The position numbers were made by a program, and so were the translations under genes. Source: SVEL01 sp045126475 (lineage in GTDB: Bacteria > Bacillota > Clostridia > Lachnospirales > Lachnospiraceae). From it: a stretch of DNA of 39,830 bases. This document shows positions 1 through 7,529 of the stretch, piece by piece (within the stretch, counting starts at the first letter, position 1; the number at the start of each line of letters is the position of its first letter). Where the stretch lies: NCBI GenBank assembly GCA_045126475.1, contig JBGVOL010000114.1:1-39830 (forward strand). Direction: 5' to 3'. The notes under the pieces were generated by a model. It made no database searches and was not told where the DNA came from. It worked only from the letters and a program-made list of their open reading frames with translations.

Positions 1-5
1 CAGGG

Positions 6-176
6 ATGAACCGTAAAGAGTTTTCACAGCATACGGGCATCCCTGTTCGTACATTGGAAGATTGGGAAGCAGCAAGACGCACTCCACCGGAATATATTCC
101 AAGACTGATAGCTTATCAGCTTAAGTATGAGGAAATAATAAGAGAAAAGGAGGAAAAGAATGGCGAAGATAATTAA
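6..176 (+). CDS. Short helix-turn-helix protein (possibly partial at window edge)
   Basis: A 56-codon reading frame from an ATG at 6 to a TAA at 174-176. It encodes MNRKEFSQHTGIPVRTLEDW, then a charged tail rich in Glu, Lys and Ile. The segment S-x-x-T-G-I-P-x-R-T-L-x-x-W-E looks like the recognition part of a small Xre-type helix-turn-helix. The frame is still open at the window edge (codon GGG at 3-5), so the gene may start further upstream. Its 3' end overlaps the start of the KilA-N gene by 17 nt in another frame, which suggests translational coupling. It is probably a DNA-binding regulator of accessory or prophage origin. The role is inferred; no target is visible. Confidence 0.6.
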   Translation: MNRKEFSQHTGIPVRTLEDWEAARRTPPEYIPRLIAYQLKYEEIIREKEEKNGEDN

Positions 177-1005
177 AGGTACAATTAATGCAAATGGTAT
201 TGATATTGGTGTATATTCGGAAGATTTGCAAAATGATTATATTTCATTGACTGATATTGCAAAAAAACGAGAGGGTGAATATCCTGGATATGTTATTCAA
301 AACTGGATGCGTAATAAAGGAACAGTTGCTTTTATTGGACTTTGGGAGTTATTGCATAATCCGAATTTTAATTGTATCGAATTCGAGGCAATTAAAAAAG
401 AGGCGGGACAAAATAGTTTTGTGTTGACCCCTAAAAGATGGATTGAAAATACAAAAGCTATTGGTATTGTATCTAAAGGTGGGAGATATGCTGCGACTTA
501 TGCCCATAGAGACATTGCATTTGAATTTGCGTCATGGATATCACCTGAATTTAAGTTGTACATAATAGAGGATTATCAGCGATTAAAGGAAGGGGAAAAT
601 GGTAGATTATCCTTGAATTGGAATCTGAATCGTGAGATTTCAAAGCTAAACTATAAAGTTCATACAGATGCGATTAAGAATAATCTTATTCCACCGAAAT
701 TGACACCACTACAGATTACATATACATATGCAAGTGAAGCAGATTTATTGAATGTTGTATTATTCGGTAAAACGGCAAAAGAGTGGCGTGATGCTAATTC
801 AACGGCTAAGGGAAATATTCGAGACTATGCAACGATATATCAGTTATTGGTTTTAGCAAACATGGAGAGCTACAATGCTATTTTAATTAAGAAAGGAAAA
901 ACACAGGCTGAAAGAATGCAGTTACTTCATGAGTTAGCAGTACAGCAGATGACAACGTTAAGTCAATTAGAACTATCAAATCTTCCGGGTATTGAGGATA
1001 AATAG
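160..1005 (+). CDS. KilA-N domain protein
   Basis: 281 aa. The N-terminal half (about residues 10-140) has the KilA-N pattern: a YISLTDIAKK segment, then a WMRNKGTVAFIGLWELLHNP region, a TPKRWIENTKAIGI stretch, a GRYAATYAHRDIAFEFASWI block and LYIIEDYQRLK. The C-terminal half has a helical region with DLLNVVLFGKTAKEWR and a Q/L-rich end. KilA-N is a DNA-binding domain known mainly from large DNA viruses, phages and bacterial accessory islands. A GGAGG at 150-154 precedes the ATG, which lies inside the upstream helix-turn-helix gene. Function is unknown. It is likely a remnant or accessory gene rather than housekeeping, given its partner and its AT-rich codon use. Confidence 0.85.
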   Translation: MAKIIKGTINANGIDIGVYSEDLQNDYISLTDIAKKREGEYPGYVIQNWMRNKGTVAFIGLWELLHNPNFNCIEFEAIKKEAGQNSFVLTPKRWIENTKAIGIVSKGGRYAATYAHRDIAFEFASWISPEFKLYIIEDYQRLKEGENGRLSLNWNLNREISKLNYKVHTDAIKNNLIPPKLTPLQITYTYASEADLLNVVLFGKTAKEWRDANSTAKGNIRDYATIYQLLVLANMESYNAILIKKGKTQAERMQLLHELAVQQMTTLSQLELSNLPGIEDK

Positions 1006-1089
1006 ATTTTATTTGACTTGAAGTTAATGCAAAAGCAGTACAGCAAATCCTGTGGCGAGAAATAGAAAATGAAAAAAGGAGATAGAACG

Positions 1090-1452
1090 ATGTTATTTAT
1101 ATTTTATCAAAAATGTTCAACCTGTCAGAAGGCAAAGAAATGGCTGGACGAACATAATATAGAATATACAGAGCGTAATATTGCAGAGGATAATCCAACA
1201 TATGATGAATTGAAAGAATGGTATGGGAAGAGTGGCCTCCCACTTAAGAAGTTCTTTAATACAAGTGGACTTCTATATAAGGAAATGCAGTTAAAGGACA
1301 AGCTGCCATCGGTGAGTGAAGATGAGCAGATGAAAATTCTGTCTACAAATGGAATGCTTGTGAAACGTCCGATTCTTGTCAGAGAAGATAAGGTGCTTGT
1401 TGGATTCAAGGAAGCAGAATGGGGAAATGAGATTATAGGAATTGATACATAA
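1090..1452 (+). CDS. ArsC/Spx-family thioredoxin-fold protein
   Basis: 120 aa from the ATG at 1090, chosen because AGGAG lies about 8 nt upstream; an in-frame ATG at 1069 would add seven residues but has a poor ribosome site. The N-terminus is MLFIFYQKCSTCQKAKKWLD, with a Cys-x-x-Cys at residues 9-12, followed by ERNIAEDNPTYDELKEW, LPLKKFFNTSG and, near the C-terminus, the family's LVKRPILV segment with the conserved Arg-Pro. This is the ArsC/Spx/YffB family. The CxxC pair suits Spx-like or glutaredoxin-like redox proteins, while classical ArsC of this fold has a single active Cys. No arsenic genes are adjacent, so a role in arsenate reduction is not supported. Substrate unknown. Confidence 0.85.
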   Translation: MLFIFYQKCSTCQKAKKWLDEHNIEYTERNIAEDNPTYDELKEWYGKSGLPLKKFFNTSGLLYKEMQLKDKLPSVSEDEQMKILSTNGMLVKRPILVREDKVLVGFKEAEWGNEIIGIDT

Positions 1453-1468
1453 AATATAACAGATAAAT

Positions 1469-1497
1469 TTGACAACACAGACTACAAGTAGTAGTAT
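1469..1497 (+). promoter_or_regulatory. Promoter of the BlaI-type gene
   Basis: A perfect -35 TTGACA at 1469-1474, a 17-bp spacer and a -10 TAGTAT at 1492-1497. The spacer and -10 are overlapped by the first of two dyads, so a bound repressor would occlude RNA polymerase. Confidence 0.7.
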
Positions 1498-1521
1498 ATA
1501 AACAGACTACAGACAGTAGTC
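1481..1521 (+). promoter_or_regulatory. Twin BlaI-type operator dyads
   Basis: Two related dyads with centres 25 bp apart: ACTAC-AAGTA-GTAGT at 1481-1495 and GACTAC-AGACA-GTAGTC at 1505-1521. Both are perfect inverted repeats with a 5-bp centre and resemble the GACTACA/TGTAGTC half-sites of BlaI/MecI operators. The first covers the promoter spacer and -10, and the second lies near the expected transcription start. Autorepression by the downstream BlaI-type protein is the simplest reading, but it is inferred. Confidence 0.75.
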
Positions 1522-1538
1522 GTGAAAGGAGTTGTCTT

Positions 1539-1886
1539 ATGACGGAAATCCAATTAGGTGCTATTGAGAGCCGGTTTGCGGAAATGATTTGGGAATGTGA
1601 ACCAGTGACCTCCACGGAACTGGTTAAGATGTCCGAGAAAGCCTTTAACTGGAAGAGAACAACAACTCATGCAGTGATAAAGCGGCTTTGTGAAAAAGGT
1701 CTCTTTGTGAATACCAAAGGAATTGTCACTTCACTGATTTCACGGGACAGATTTTACTCAATGCAGTCAAAGCAGTTTGTAGATACATCTTTTAACGGTT
1801 CACTTTCTGCATTTATAGCCGCATATATGAAAGGTTCCCGTATCTCTTCTGAGGAAGCCGCAGAAATACGAAAAATGTTTGAATAG
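1539..1886 (+). CDS. BlaI/MecI/CopY-family repressor
   Basis: 115 aa, normal length for the family. The N-terminal winged helix is readable: LGAIESRFAEMIWECEPVTS, then an ELVKMSEKAFNWKRTTTHAVIKRLCEKGLF recognition region and the wing with SLISRDRF. The short C-terminal dimerisation helices end in ISSEEAAEIRKMFE. Family members repress beta-lactamase, copper or stress genes and are often inactivated through a BlaR1-type membrane protease encoded next door. No such M56 protease gene lies within the window, and the gene is followed at once by a terminator, so it appears to be a monocistronic orphan. AAAGGAG lies upstream of the ATG. Confidence 0.9.
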   Translation: MTEIQLGAIESRFAEMIWECEPVTSTELVKMSEKAFNWKRTTTHAVIKRLCEKGLFVNTKGIVTSLISRDRFYSMQSKQFVDTSFNGSLSAFIAAYMKGSRISSEEAAEIRKMFE

Positions 1887-1894
1887 AGATATAA

Positions 1895-1936
1895 GGGCAG
1901 TTAGTTCGAAAAAATTCGGGCTAACTGCCCTTTTTT
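1895..1936 (+). terminator. Rho-independent terminator after the BlaI-type gene
   Basis: A perfect 10-bp stem, GGGCAGTTAG (1895-1904) with CTAACTGCCC (1921-1930), and an inner CGAA/TTCG pairing in the loop, followed by six T residues. It ends the repressor transcript and separates it from the potassium operon. Confidence 0.92.
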
Positions 1937-1979
1937 AGCAAAAGCCCGACAAGAATCAGCTGGCTCGATTCACCTCAAA

Positions 1980-2021
1980 TCTTTATACAATCTTAATACC
2001 ATACAAAATATCTTTATACAA
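1980..2021 (+). promoter_or_regulatory. Direct repeat TCTTTATACAA upstream of ktrB (KdpE-like box)
   Basis: TCTTTATACAA occurs at 1980-1990 and again at 2011-2021, 31 bp apart, about three helical turns. TTTATACA is similar to the half-site I recall for KdpE, the response regulator of potassium starvation. The operon it precedes encodes K+ uptake proteins and a KdpD-type sensor fragment, which fits. No kdpE gene is in the window, so the binding protein would have to be encoded elsewhere. Confidence 0.45.
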
Positions 2022-2087
2022 ACTTTAAAGGTTAAAAAGGATAATTAAGATAGCATTAAGACAGATAAAGAAAGTTGGCAGATATAT

Positions 2088-3440
2088 ATGAAACATTTTT
2101 TGTTCTTAAAGAAACGACTGAGTTCTTTTCAGGTTATTATTATGGGGTTTCTGGCAGTTATACTATTAGGAAGCATTTTGCTGATGCTTCCTGTTTCTAC
2201 CAGAAACGGTGAGTCTGCATCTTTTGCAGATGCTCTGTTTACAGCAACTTCGGCAACTTGCGTTACGGGACTTGTGGTACATGATACGGCAACCTATTGG
2301 TCAGCGTTTGGACAGGCAGTTATTCTTATTCTGATTCAGATTGGCGGCATGGGAGTTGTGACTATTGCAGTATCCGCTGCTGTTATTTCGGGAAGAAAAA
2401 TAGGCCTAATGCAGAGAAGAACCATGCAGGAAGCAATCTCGGCACATAGCGTGGGAGGTATAGTAAGACTTACGAGCTTTATTTTAAAATCAACCATTCT
2501 CATAGAATTAATAGGCGCGGTGCTTATGATGCCTGTTTTTTGGAAGGATTTCGGACCTTTAAAGGGGACATGGTATTCACTTTTTCACTCGATATCAGCA
2601 TTTTGTAATGCAGGTTTTGATTTGATGGGCGGCACAGGTGAGTTTTCGTCACTGACCGGGTACGCAGATAACGGATGGATAACTGCAGTTATAATCGGAC
2701 TGATTATCATAGGTGGTGTGGGATTTCTTACTTGGGACGACATTAAGCGCAACGGAATACATTTAAGAAAATATCGTATGCAGAGCAAGGTTATACTTGT
2801 TATGACGTCAGTTTTGATTATTTTACCGTTTTTGTTTTTCTTTTTCGGCGAATTCAGTGGTCAGAAATGGGATGATATGCCTGTAGGCGAAAAGATTTGG
2901 ACTGCATTGTTTCAGTCTGTTACGCCGCGAACGGCAGGATTTAATACGGTGGATTTGAATCTGTTTAGTGAGGCGGGACAGGTGATTGTTATTATGCTTA
3001 TGCTGACAGGAGGTTCTCCGGGCTCAACGGCAGGAGGTATGAAGACTACCACGGTGGCCGTGCTATTTATGACATTGTTTGCCGTATTTAAGAGAAAAGA
3101 AAGTGCCGAATGTTTTGGAAGAAGGGTAGAGGATAATACGGTGAAATATGCAGCGGCCATTCTTCTTATGTATATTTCTTTATTTTTGACAGGCGGCATC
3201 ATCATAAGCTGTATTGAAGGCCTGCCTATGTTGACCTGCCTCTTTGAGACGGCTTCTGCAATTGGAACTGTGGGATTGACCTTGGGGATTACTCCGGGTT
3301 TGGGAGCTGTATCAAGGATTATTTTAATTATTCTGATGTTCCTTGGAAGAGTCGGAGGGCTTACGTTGGTGTTTGCTGCAATATCTGACAGAAGAAGAAA
3401 TATATCAAGACTTCCGAAAGAAAAAATAACAGTTGGTTAG
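2088..3440 (+). CDS. ktrB: KtrB/TrkH-family potassium transporter, channel subunit
   Basis: 450 aa, the usual KtrB length (TrkH is slightly longer). It is an integral membrane protein with about eight transmembrane helices and four pore loops, whose selectivity-filter glycines are visible in ATSATCVTGLVVH, SISAFCNAGFDLMG, QSVTPRTAGFNTVD and ETASAIGTVGLTLG. The conserved GGSPGSTAGGMKTTT segment before the later helices is also present. KtrB works with the cytosolic KtrA ring to take up K+, often Na+-coupled. The RCK subunit gene follows about 16 nt downstream in the same operon. The ribosome site before the ATG is weak. The twin TTTATACAA boxes upstream are the likely control region. Confidence 0.93.
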   Translation: MKHFLFLKKRLSSFQVIIMGFLAVILLGSILLMLPVSTRNGESASFADALFTATSATCVTGLVVHDTATYWSAFGQAVILILIQIGGMGVVTIAVSAAVISGRKIGLMQRRTMQEAISAHSVGGIVRLTSFILKSTILIELIGAVLMMPVFWKDFGPLKGTWYSLFHSISAFCNAGFDLMGGTGEFSSLTGYADNGWITAVIIGLIIIGGVGFLTWDDIKRNGIHLRKYRMQSKVILVMTSVLIILPFLFFFFGEFSGQKWDDMPVGEKIWTALFQSVTPRTAGFNTVDLNLFSEAGQVIVIMLMLTGGSPGSTAGGMKTTTVAVLFMTLFAVFKRKESAECFGRRVEDNTVKYAAAILLMYISLFLTGGIIISCIEGLPMLTCLFETASAIGTVGLTLGITPGLGAVSRIILIILMFLGRVGGLTLVFAAISDRRRNISRLPKEKITVG

Positions 3441-3456
3441 AGAGGATGACAATAGT

Positions 3457-4104
3457 ATGAAGACAATTTTACTTATAGGGCTTGGAAGATTCGGAAAAAA
3501 TATCGCGATGAAGCTTCATGAACTGAATCATGAGGTTATGGCAATAGACAAGAAAGAAGACAGAGTTGAAGATGTACTGCCTTATGTCACAAATGCACAG
3601 ATAGGTGACAGCATGAATGAGGCGTTTTTAAGCTCATTGGGTGTTAGTAATTATGATGTATGTATTGTTGCCATAGGAAATGATTTTCAGGGCTCGTTGG
3701 AAACAACATCTCTTCTTAAGGAATTAGGGGCAAAAAAAGTGGTTTCAAGGGCGGCGAGGGATGTACAGGCAAAATTTCTTCTCCGTAACGGAGCTGACGA
3801 AATAGTATATCCGGAAAAACAGCTTGCGGCATGGACAGCAATTAAGTATACCTCAGACCATATCTTTGATTATATTGAACTTGACAATGATTATGCGATT
3901 TTTGAGATTGAACTTCCGAAGGATTGGATAGGAAGAACTGTTGGTGAAATTAATATCAGGCAAAAATATAATATAAATATTATGGCAACAAAGCGAAACG
4001 GTAAAATAGAACTTACCATAACACCGGATACACGATTTACGGGTGATGAAGCGTTGCTTGTGCTTGGAAAAAATAAAGATATCCAGAAATGTTTTCATAT
4101 TTAG
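3457..4104 (+). CDS. ktrA: KtrA/TrkA-family RCK potassium transport regulator
   Basis: 215 aa from the ATG at 3457; the longer frame from 3433 would need a TTG start and adds only eight unconserved residues. The N-terminal RCK Rossmann domain opens with ILLIGLGRFGKNIA (a GxGRFG nucleotide loop), followed by VMAIDKKEDRVED and a conserved IGDSMNEAFL. A C-terminal RCK_C/TrkA_C domain (about residues 135-215) ends in LLVLGKNKDIQKC. This subunit forms a cytoplasmic ring that gates KtrB in response to nucleotides, and RCK_C domains in Firmicutes often bind c-di-AMP. It is the second gene of the operon and its partner lies directly upstream. Confidence 0.93.
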   Translation: MKTILLIGLGRFGKNIAMKLHELNHEVMAIDKKEDRVEDVLPYVTNAQIGDSMNEAFLSSLGVSNYDVCIVAIGNDFQGSLETTSLLKELGAKKVVSRAARDVQAKFLLRNGADEIVYPEKQLAAWTAIKYTSDHIFDYIELDNDYAIFEIELPKDWIGRTVGEINIRQKYNINIMATKRNGKIELTITPDTRFTGDEALLVLGKNKDIQKCFHI

Positions 4105-4128
4105 CAGAATTTAGATGGAGGTGGTATA

Positions 4129-4212
4129 ATGGAAACGGTTATGTTGCTGTTAATCCTTTTGACCATTGGAATTCTGGGTTACTTATTTATAAAAGAAATA
4201 TATAGGAGCTGA
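4129..4212 (+). CDS. 27-aa single-span membrane peptide, KdpF-like
   Basis: A small gene with a strong ribosome site, GGAGGTGG at 4117-4124, five bases before the ATG. It encodes METVMLLLILLTIGILGYLF plus IKEIYRS: one hydrophobic helix with a GYL(F/V) motif and a short basic tail. Length, topology and motif resemble KdpF, the about 29-aa stabilising subunit of the Kdp K+-ATPase, but no kdpABC genes are here. It sits between ktrA and the KdpD-like fragment, with only four bases to the next ATG, so it is surely co-transcribed. It may be an accessory peptide of the Ktr complex. Homology cannot be proved at this size. Confidence 0.7.
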   Translation: METVMLLLILLTIGILGYLFIKEIYRS

Positions 4213-4216
4213 GTGA

Positions 4217-4822
4217 ATGAAGTATGAAAAACATAGGGAACGCTTGAAGAGTTTTTTGGGTTATGCGTCAGAAACGTATAAAACGGACGACATACTGTAC
4301 AGGGCAAAGAAGGCAAGAAGAAAGTCAGAACATATATTCAATGTGGCGGATGTCATAAAAAGTATAAGCATGCTTGTGATTGCATCAGTTATGGGATATG
4401 GATTCTGGCGTCTTGGAATGAGTGAATCCAATATTATCATGATTTATATTCTTGCAGTGCTGATTACAGCTGTTATTACAGCACATCAGGTATACAGCCT
4501 TGTATCATCAATTGTCAGTGTTTTTGTGTTTAACTTTTTATTTACGGAGCCGAGATATACATTCCTTGTATATGAAAAGGATTATCCTGTTACTTTTGTG
4601 ACAATGTTTTTTGCGGCATTTCTGACAGGCTCCCTTGCAATAAGGTTAAAAAGGCAGGCAGCACAGGCGGCACAGGCAGCATACCGTACAAAAATATTAT
4701 TTGACACTAACCAACTGTTGCAGAAGGCAAAAGAAAGAGAGCAGATTATTACGGTAACGGCCACACAGTTGATTAAGCTGCTGGGCAGGGATTTGGTAAT
4801 TTATCTCAAAGAATTTGTGTGA
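4217..4822 (+). CDS. KdpD-type sensor fragment (DUF4118 membrane domain, no kinase)
   Basis: 201 aa, against roughly 500-900 for KdpD-type kinases. It starts with a cytoplasmic segment (ERLKSFLGYASETYKTDDIL), continues with a four-helix DUF4118 domain (about residues 45-150; SNIIMIYILAVLITA, VFVFNFLFTEPRYTF, FVTMFFAAFLTGSLA), and has a coiled segment entering a GAF domain (ILFDTNQLLQKAKEREQIIT). It ends at LGRDLVIYLKEFV, just inside where GAF would begin. HisKA and HATPase domains are absent, and no remnant is readable in any frame downstream, where a chemoreceptor promoter follows at once. It is either a deletion-truncated pseudogene or a kinase-less sensor. AGGAG lies 8 nt before the ATG, inside the end of the KdpF-like gene. 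Confidence 0.85.
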   Translation: MKYEKHRERLKSFLGYASETYKTDDILYRAKKARRKSEHIFNVADVIKSISMLVIASVMGYGFWRLGMSESNIIMIYILAVLITAVITAHQVYSLVSSIVSVFVFNFLFTEPRYTFLVYEKDYPVTFVTMFFAAFLTGSLAIRLKRQAAQAAQAAYRTKILFDTNQLLQKAKEREQIITVTATQLIKLLGRDLVIYLKEFV

Positions 4823-4827
4823 CAATA

Positions 4828-4856
4828 TTGCAAAATTTAAAAAAAAGCGTTATAAT
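4828..4856 (+). promoter_or_regulatory. Promoter of the chemoreceptor gene
   Basis: TTGCAA at 4828-4833, a 17-bp spacer and a perfect TATAAT at 4851-4856. It begins six bases after the stop of the truncated sensor. It is a vegetative-type promoter, not a sigma-28 flagellar one. Confidence 0.7.
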
Positions 4857-4906
4857 TCCAAGCGAGGGGTAGGGTCGTGAAAAAATATGATATAGGAGGC
4901 ATTTGT

Positions 4907-6649
4907 ATGGAAAGCGAAATTGAGAAGGTACATGAATTGCATGAAAAAATGTCAGAAAGGAGAGTCGCATTCGCAAATTCTATAAAGGCGAAAGTTGCAT
5001 TTATGGTGGCTGTTGCGATTATATGTGCCACAGCTTTTAATTTTATTGTAATTATACCATATGTCACAGATGTCATAGGGACACAAAATAAGAACTATCT
5101 TTTTGACATTGCAAGTGCCAATGGCCTTACCATTGAAAATATGCTGACTCTGGCAGATAAAGATACGGTATTGTCGTATGACTCGCTGGCTTCAGTGTTT
5201 GACGGAGTTGGAATTGAAGACATAGAGTCAAGTTACGCTTATGTTGTAGCAGGAGACGGTAAAATGCTGTATCATCCTATTAAGGGAAAAGTTGGACAGC
5301 CTGTTGAAAATGAACTTGTAAAAGGAATTGTGGCGGATATTGCAAAGGGTGTGCGTCGTGATTCGGCAGTGATTGAATATGATTTCAAAGGGGTAACAAA
5401 ATATGCATCATATTATATAACGAAAGATATGAGTGCCATAATTGTTATTACCGCTGATGAAGATGAAATACATGAGACAACGGTAACAGTCAGAAATATT
5501 TGTCTCAGTGTAGGAATAGGTGCGACTATAGTATTTACCATAATAGGATATGTACTTGTGGCATTAATGCTTCGCCCTATTGACAGTATCACAGCTATTA
5601 TCGGTAAGATGTCAGACCTTGATTTTACTGAGAATCCGGGTGAAGATAAGCTCTTAAGCAGGAAAGATGAGACGGGAGTTATGTCAAAGGCCGTGTCAAG
5701 GCTCAGAAAGGAGCTTATTAGTATTATCGACAGCATTAAAACTCGGAGTGCTGAACTGTATGCGGCATCAGAACAGCTTGATGCAGATGTAAAGGATACA
5801 ACAACAACAATGGAACAGGTGGAAACAGCAGTAGGTGATATAGCTCAGGGTGCAACAAATCAGGCAACAGAGACACAGGCAGCAACAGAAGACGTCATTG
5901 TAATGGGAAGCATGATTGAAGAAACATCCGGTGAGGTTTCTTCTCTTAAGGCAAATGCTGACGGAATGAAGCAGACAAGCAGTGACGCACAGAATCTCCT
6001 TAACGAACTGAGGCAGGAGAATGACAGAACAAGGGAATCCATTGATGAGATATACAGACAGACACATACGACAAATGAATCTGCCATGAAGATAAAGGAA
6101 GCTACTGCGATTATTACATCTATCGCAGAAGAGACGAATCTTCTTTCTCTTAATGCATCAATAGAGGCGGCCAGGGCAGGTGACCAGGGCAGAGGATTTG
6201 CAGTTGTTGCGGCACAGATTCAGAAACTGGCAGAACAGTCAAGTGAGTCTGCCCAGAAGATTGAGGCAATTACCAATGAATTGATTAAGGATTCTTCAGA
6301 AGCTGTTGAGACTATGCAGATTGTAAAGGATAATATGGATGCACAGAGCGATAAGATGGTTCAGACAGACAAGATGTTTGAGACATTTAACGCCGGTGTG
6401 ATTTCATCAATAGAGAGTGTTGGTAATATTGCGGTAAAGACAGGTGAACTTGATTCGTCCAGAGTAAGAGTAGTTGACCTTGTACAAAATCTTTCGGCAA
6501 TTGCAGAAGAAAACGCTGCAAGCAGCGAAGAAACATCAGCATCAGTTACGCAGGTCAGCGAAATTATTGTTGATATATCCGAAAATGCAGACAGGTTAAG
6601 GGATATAGCCGTAAAACTTGAGGAATCTGTTCAGGCGTTTAAATTGTAG
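4907..6649 (+). CDS. Methyl-accepting chemotaxis protein
   Basis: 580 aa from the ATG at 4907, seven bases after AGGAGG; an in-frame GTG at 4877 would add ten residues but would place the ribosome site inside the gene. Two transmembrane helices (about residues 28-53 and 195-223) flank an extracellular Cache-like sensor with YAYVVAGDGKMLYHPIKGKVG and a VIEYDFKGVTKYASYYIT strand pair. A HAMP linker follows (LMLRPIDSITAIIGKMSDL), then the signalling coiled coil. The highly conserved hairpin tip is ETNLLSLNASIEAARAGDQG followed by RGFAVVAAQIQKLAEQS. It transmits ligand binding to CheA/CheW. Other chemotaxis genes are not in the window. Its last 19 bases overlap the convergent DUF368 gene. Confidence 0.93.
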   Translation: MESEIEKVHELHEKMSERRVAFANSIKAKVAFMVAVAIICATAFNFIVIIPYVTDVIGTQNKNYLFDIASANGLTIENMLTLADKDTVLSYDSLASVFDGVGIEDIESSYAYVVAGDGKMLYHPIKGKVGQPVENELVKGIVADIAKGVRRDSAVIEYDFKGVTKYASYYITKDMSAIIVITADEDEIHETTVTVRNICLSVGIGATIVFTIIGYVLVALMLRPIDSITAIIGKMSDLDFTENPGEDKLLSRKDETGVMSKAVSRLRKELISIIDSIKTRSAELYAASEQLDADVKDTTTTMEQVETAVGDIAQGATNQATETQAATEDVIVMGSMIEETSGEVSSLKANADGMKQTSSDAQNLLNELRQENDRTRESIDEIYRQTHTTNESAMKIKEATAIITSIAEETNLLSLNASIEAARAGDQGRGFAVVAAQIQKLAEQSSESAQKIEAITNELIKDSSEAVETMQIVKDNMDAQSDKMVQTDKMFETFNAGVISSIESVGNIAVKTGELDSSRVRVVDLVQNLSAIAEENAASSEETSASVTQVSEIIVDISENADRLRDIAVKLEESVQAFKL

Positions 6650-7437
6650 TGCCTGCTGAATGCATACATAATTAAAAGTCCGACGACAAAAACAATAAGG
6701 CATGTAATTGGTGAATTGATTTTTTCGTGAGGTAAGAGGCTAATAATTGATGCTGAAACAAATCCTATAATGGTCATATAGACTTTTTTAGGGTATTTTG
6801 TAAGCAGTTTTTCTAGGATATTCGCAGTGACAAATGTTCCTGCGAATATTCCTATGATAAGGGGAATTAGTGAAAACCACTGAAAACTGTATACTTTTTG
6901 CAACACTGTCTCGTATAGTCCAAGTATATAGAGCATATGGGATGCACTGATTCCGGGTAGAATAAGTGCCACAGCTATAATTAATCCGCCTGTCAACTGC
7001 ATAAGAATATATTGTAGTCCCTCTCCGGACGAAAACATGTCTGACGGCAAAAATGTCAGAAGATATACAAGTGTTGCACCGGATAAGATAAAAAGGATAT
7101 CGGTTGCAGATATTTTTTGCACACCGGATTTTTTTACAAGGAGCGGTACACCGCCGATAACAATGCCGGCAAAAAGGAATCGGATATATGTACCCGTATG
7201 GATATTTTCGAGCAGGTATGTGACAAATCCGGCAAAGAGGATAAATCCCACCAGTGCACTGAGGGCAAACTTTATAAGAAACGGAAGGTGCTCTTTTGGT
7301 TCCTTTCTAAGTCCGTTTATTGATTTAATCAGTTCCTCATATATTCCTGTGACAACGGCCATTGTTCCTCCGGATACACCGGGAATTGTCATTGTTGAAC
7401 CAATCCACAGTCCTTTTAAAATAAGAATTATATTCAT
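6631..7437 (-). CDS. DUF368 membrane protein (undecaprenyl-phosphate transporter family)
   Basis: 268 aa, about eight to nine transmembrane helices. It begins MNIILILKGLWIGSTMTIPG with the family motif VSGGTMAVVTGIYEELI, and later carries GGLIIAVALILPGISASHML, a second copy of the P-G-(I/V)-S-x-(G/S) motif, in line with an inverted internal repeat. DUF368 proteins such as PopT were recently shown to recycle undecaprenyl phosphate across the membrane for cell-wall synthesis; that role is taken from family knowledge. AGGAG precedes the ATG. Its stop codon lies inside the 3' end of the chemoreceptor gene on the other strand. Confidence 0.9.
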   Translation of the reverse strand: MNIILILKGLWIGSTMTIPGVSGGTMAVVTGIYEELIKSINGLRKEPKEHLPFLIKFALSALVGFILFAGFVTYLLENIHTGTYIRFLFAGIVIGGVPLLVKKSGVQKISATDILFILSGATLVYLLTFLPSDMFSSGEGLQYILMQLTGGLIIAVALILPGISASHMLYILGLYETVLQKVYSFQWFSLIPLIIGIFAGTFVTANILEKLLTKYPKKVYMTIIGFVSASIISLLPHEKINSPITCLIVFVVGLLIMYAFSRHYNLNA

Positions 7438-7529
7438 TTGCTTCTCCTGACATATAATGTTCTTTTTCGTTAAAATGGTAACTATACGATTAGTATATGC
7501 TGTAAATGAGAAGTTATGACAAAATGATT

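Noticed and set aside
1937..2087. A c-di-AMP (ydaO-type) riboswitch upstream of ktrB
   Set aside because: The stretch is too short and lacks the conserved GGG and junction segments; only the TTTATACAA repeats stand out.
5768..6067. A Cys-rich 99-codon minus-strand reading frame
   Set aside because: It is the antisense shadow of the chemoreceptor signalling domain; the Cys codons arise from GCA-rich sense codons.
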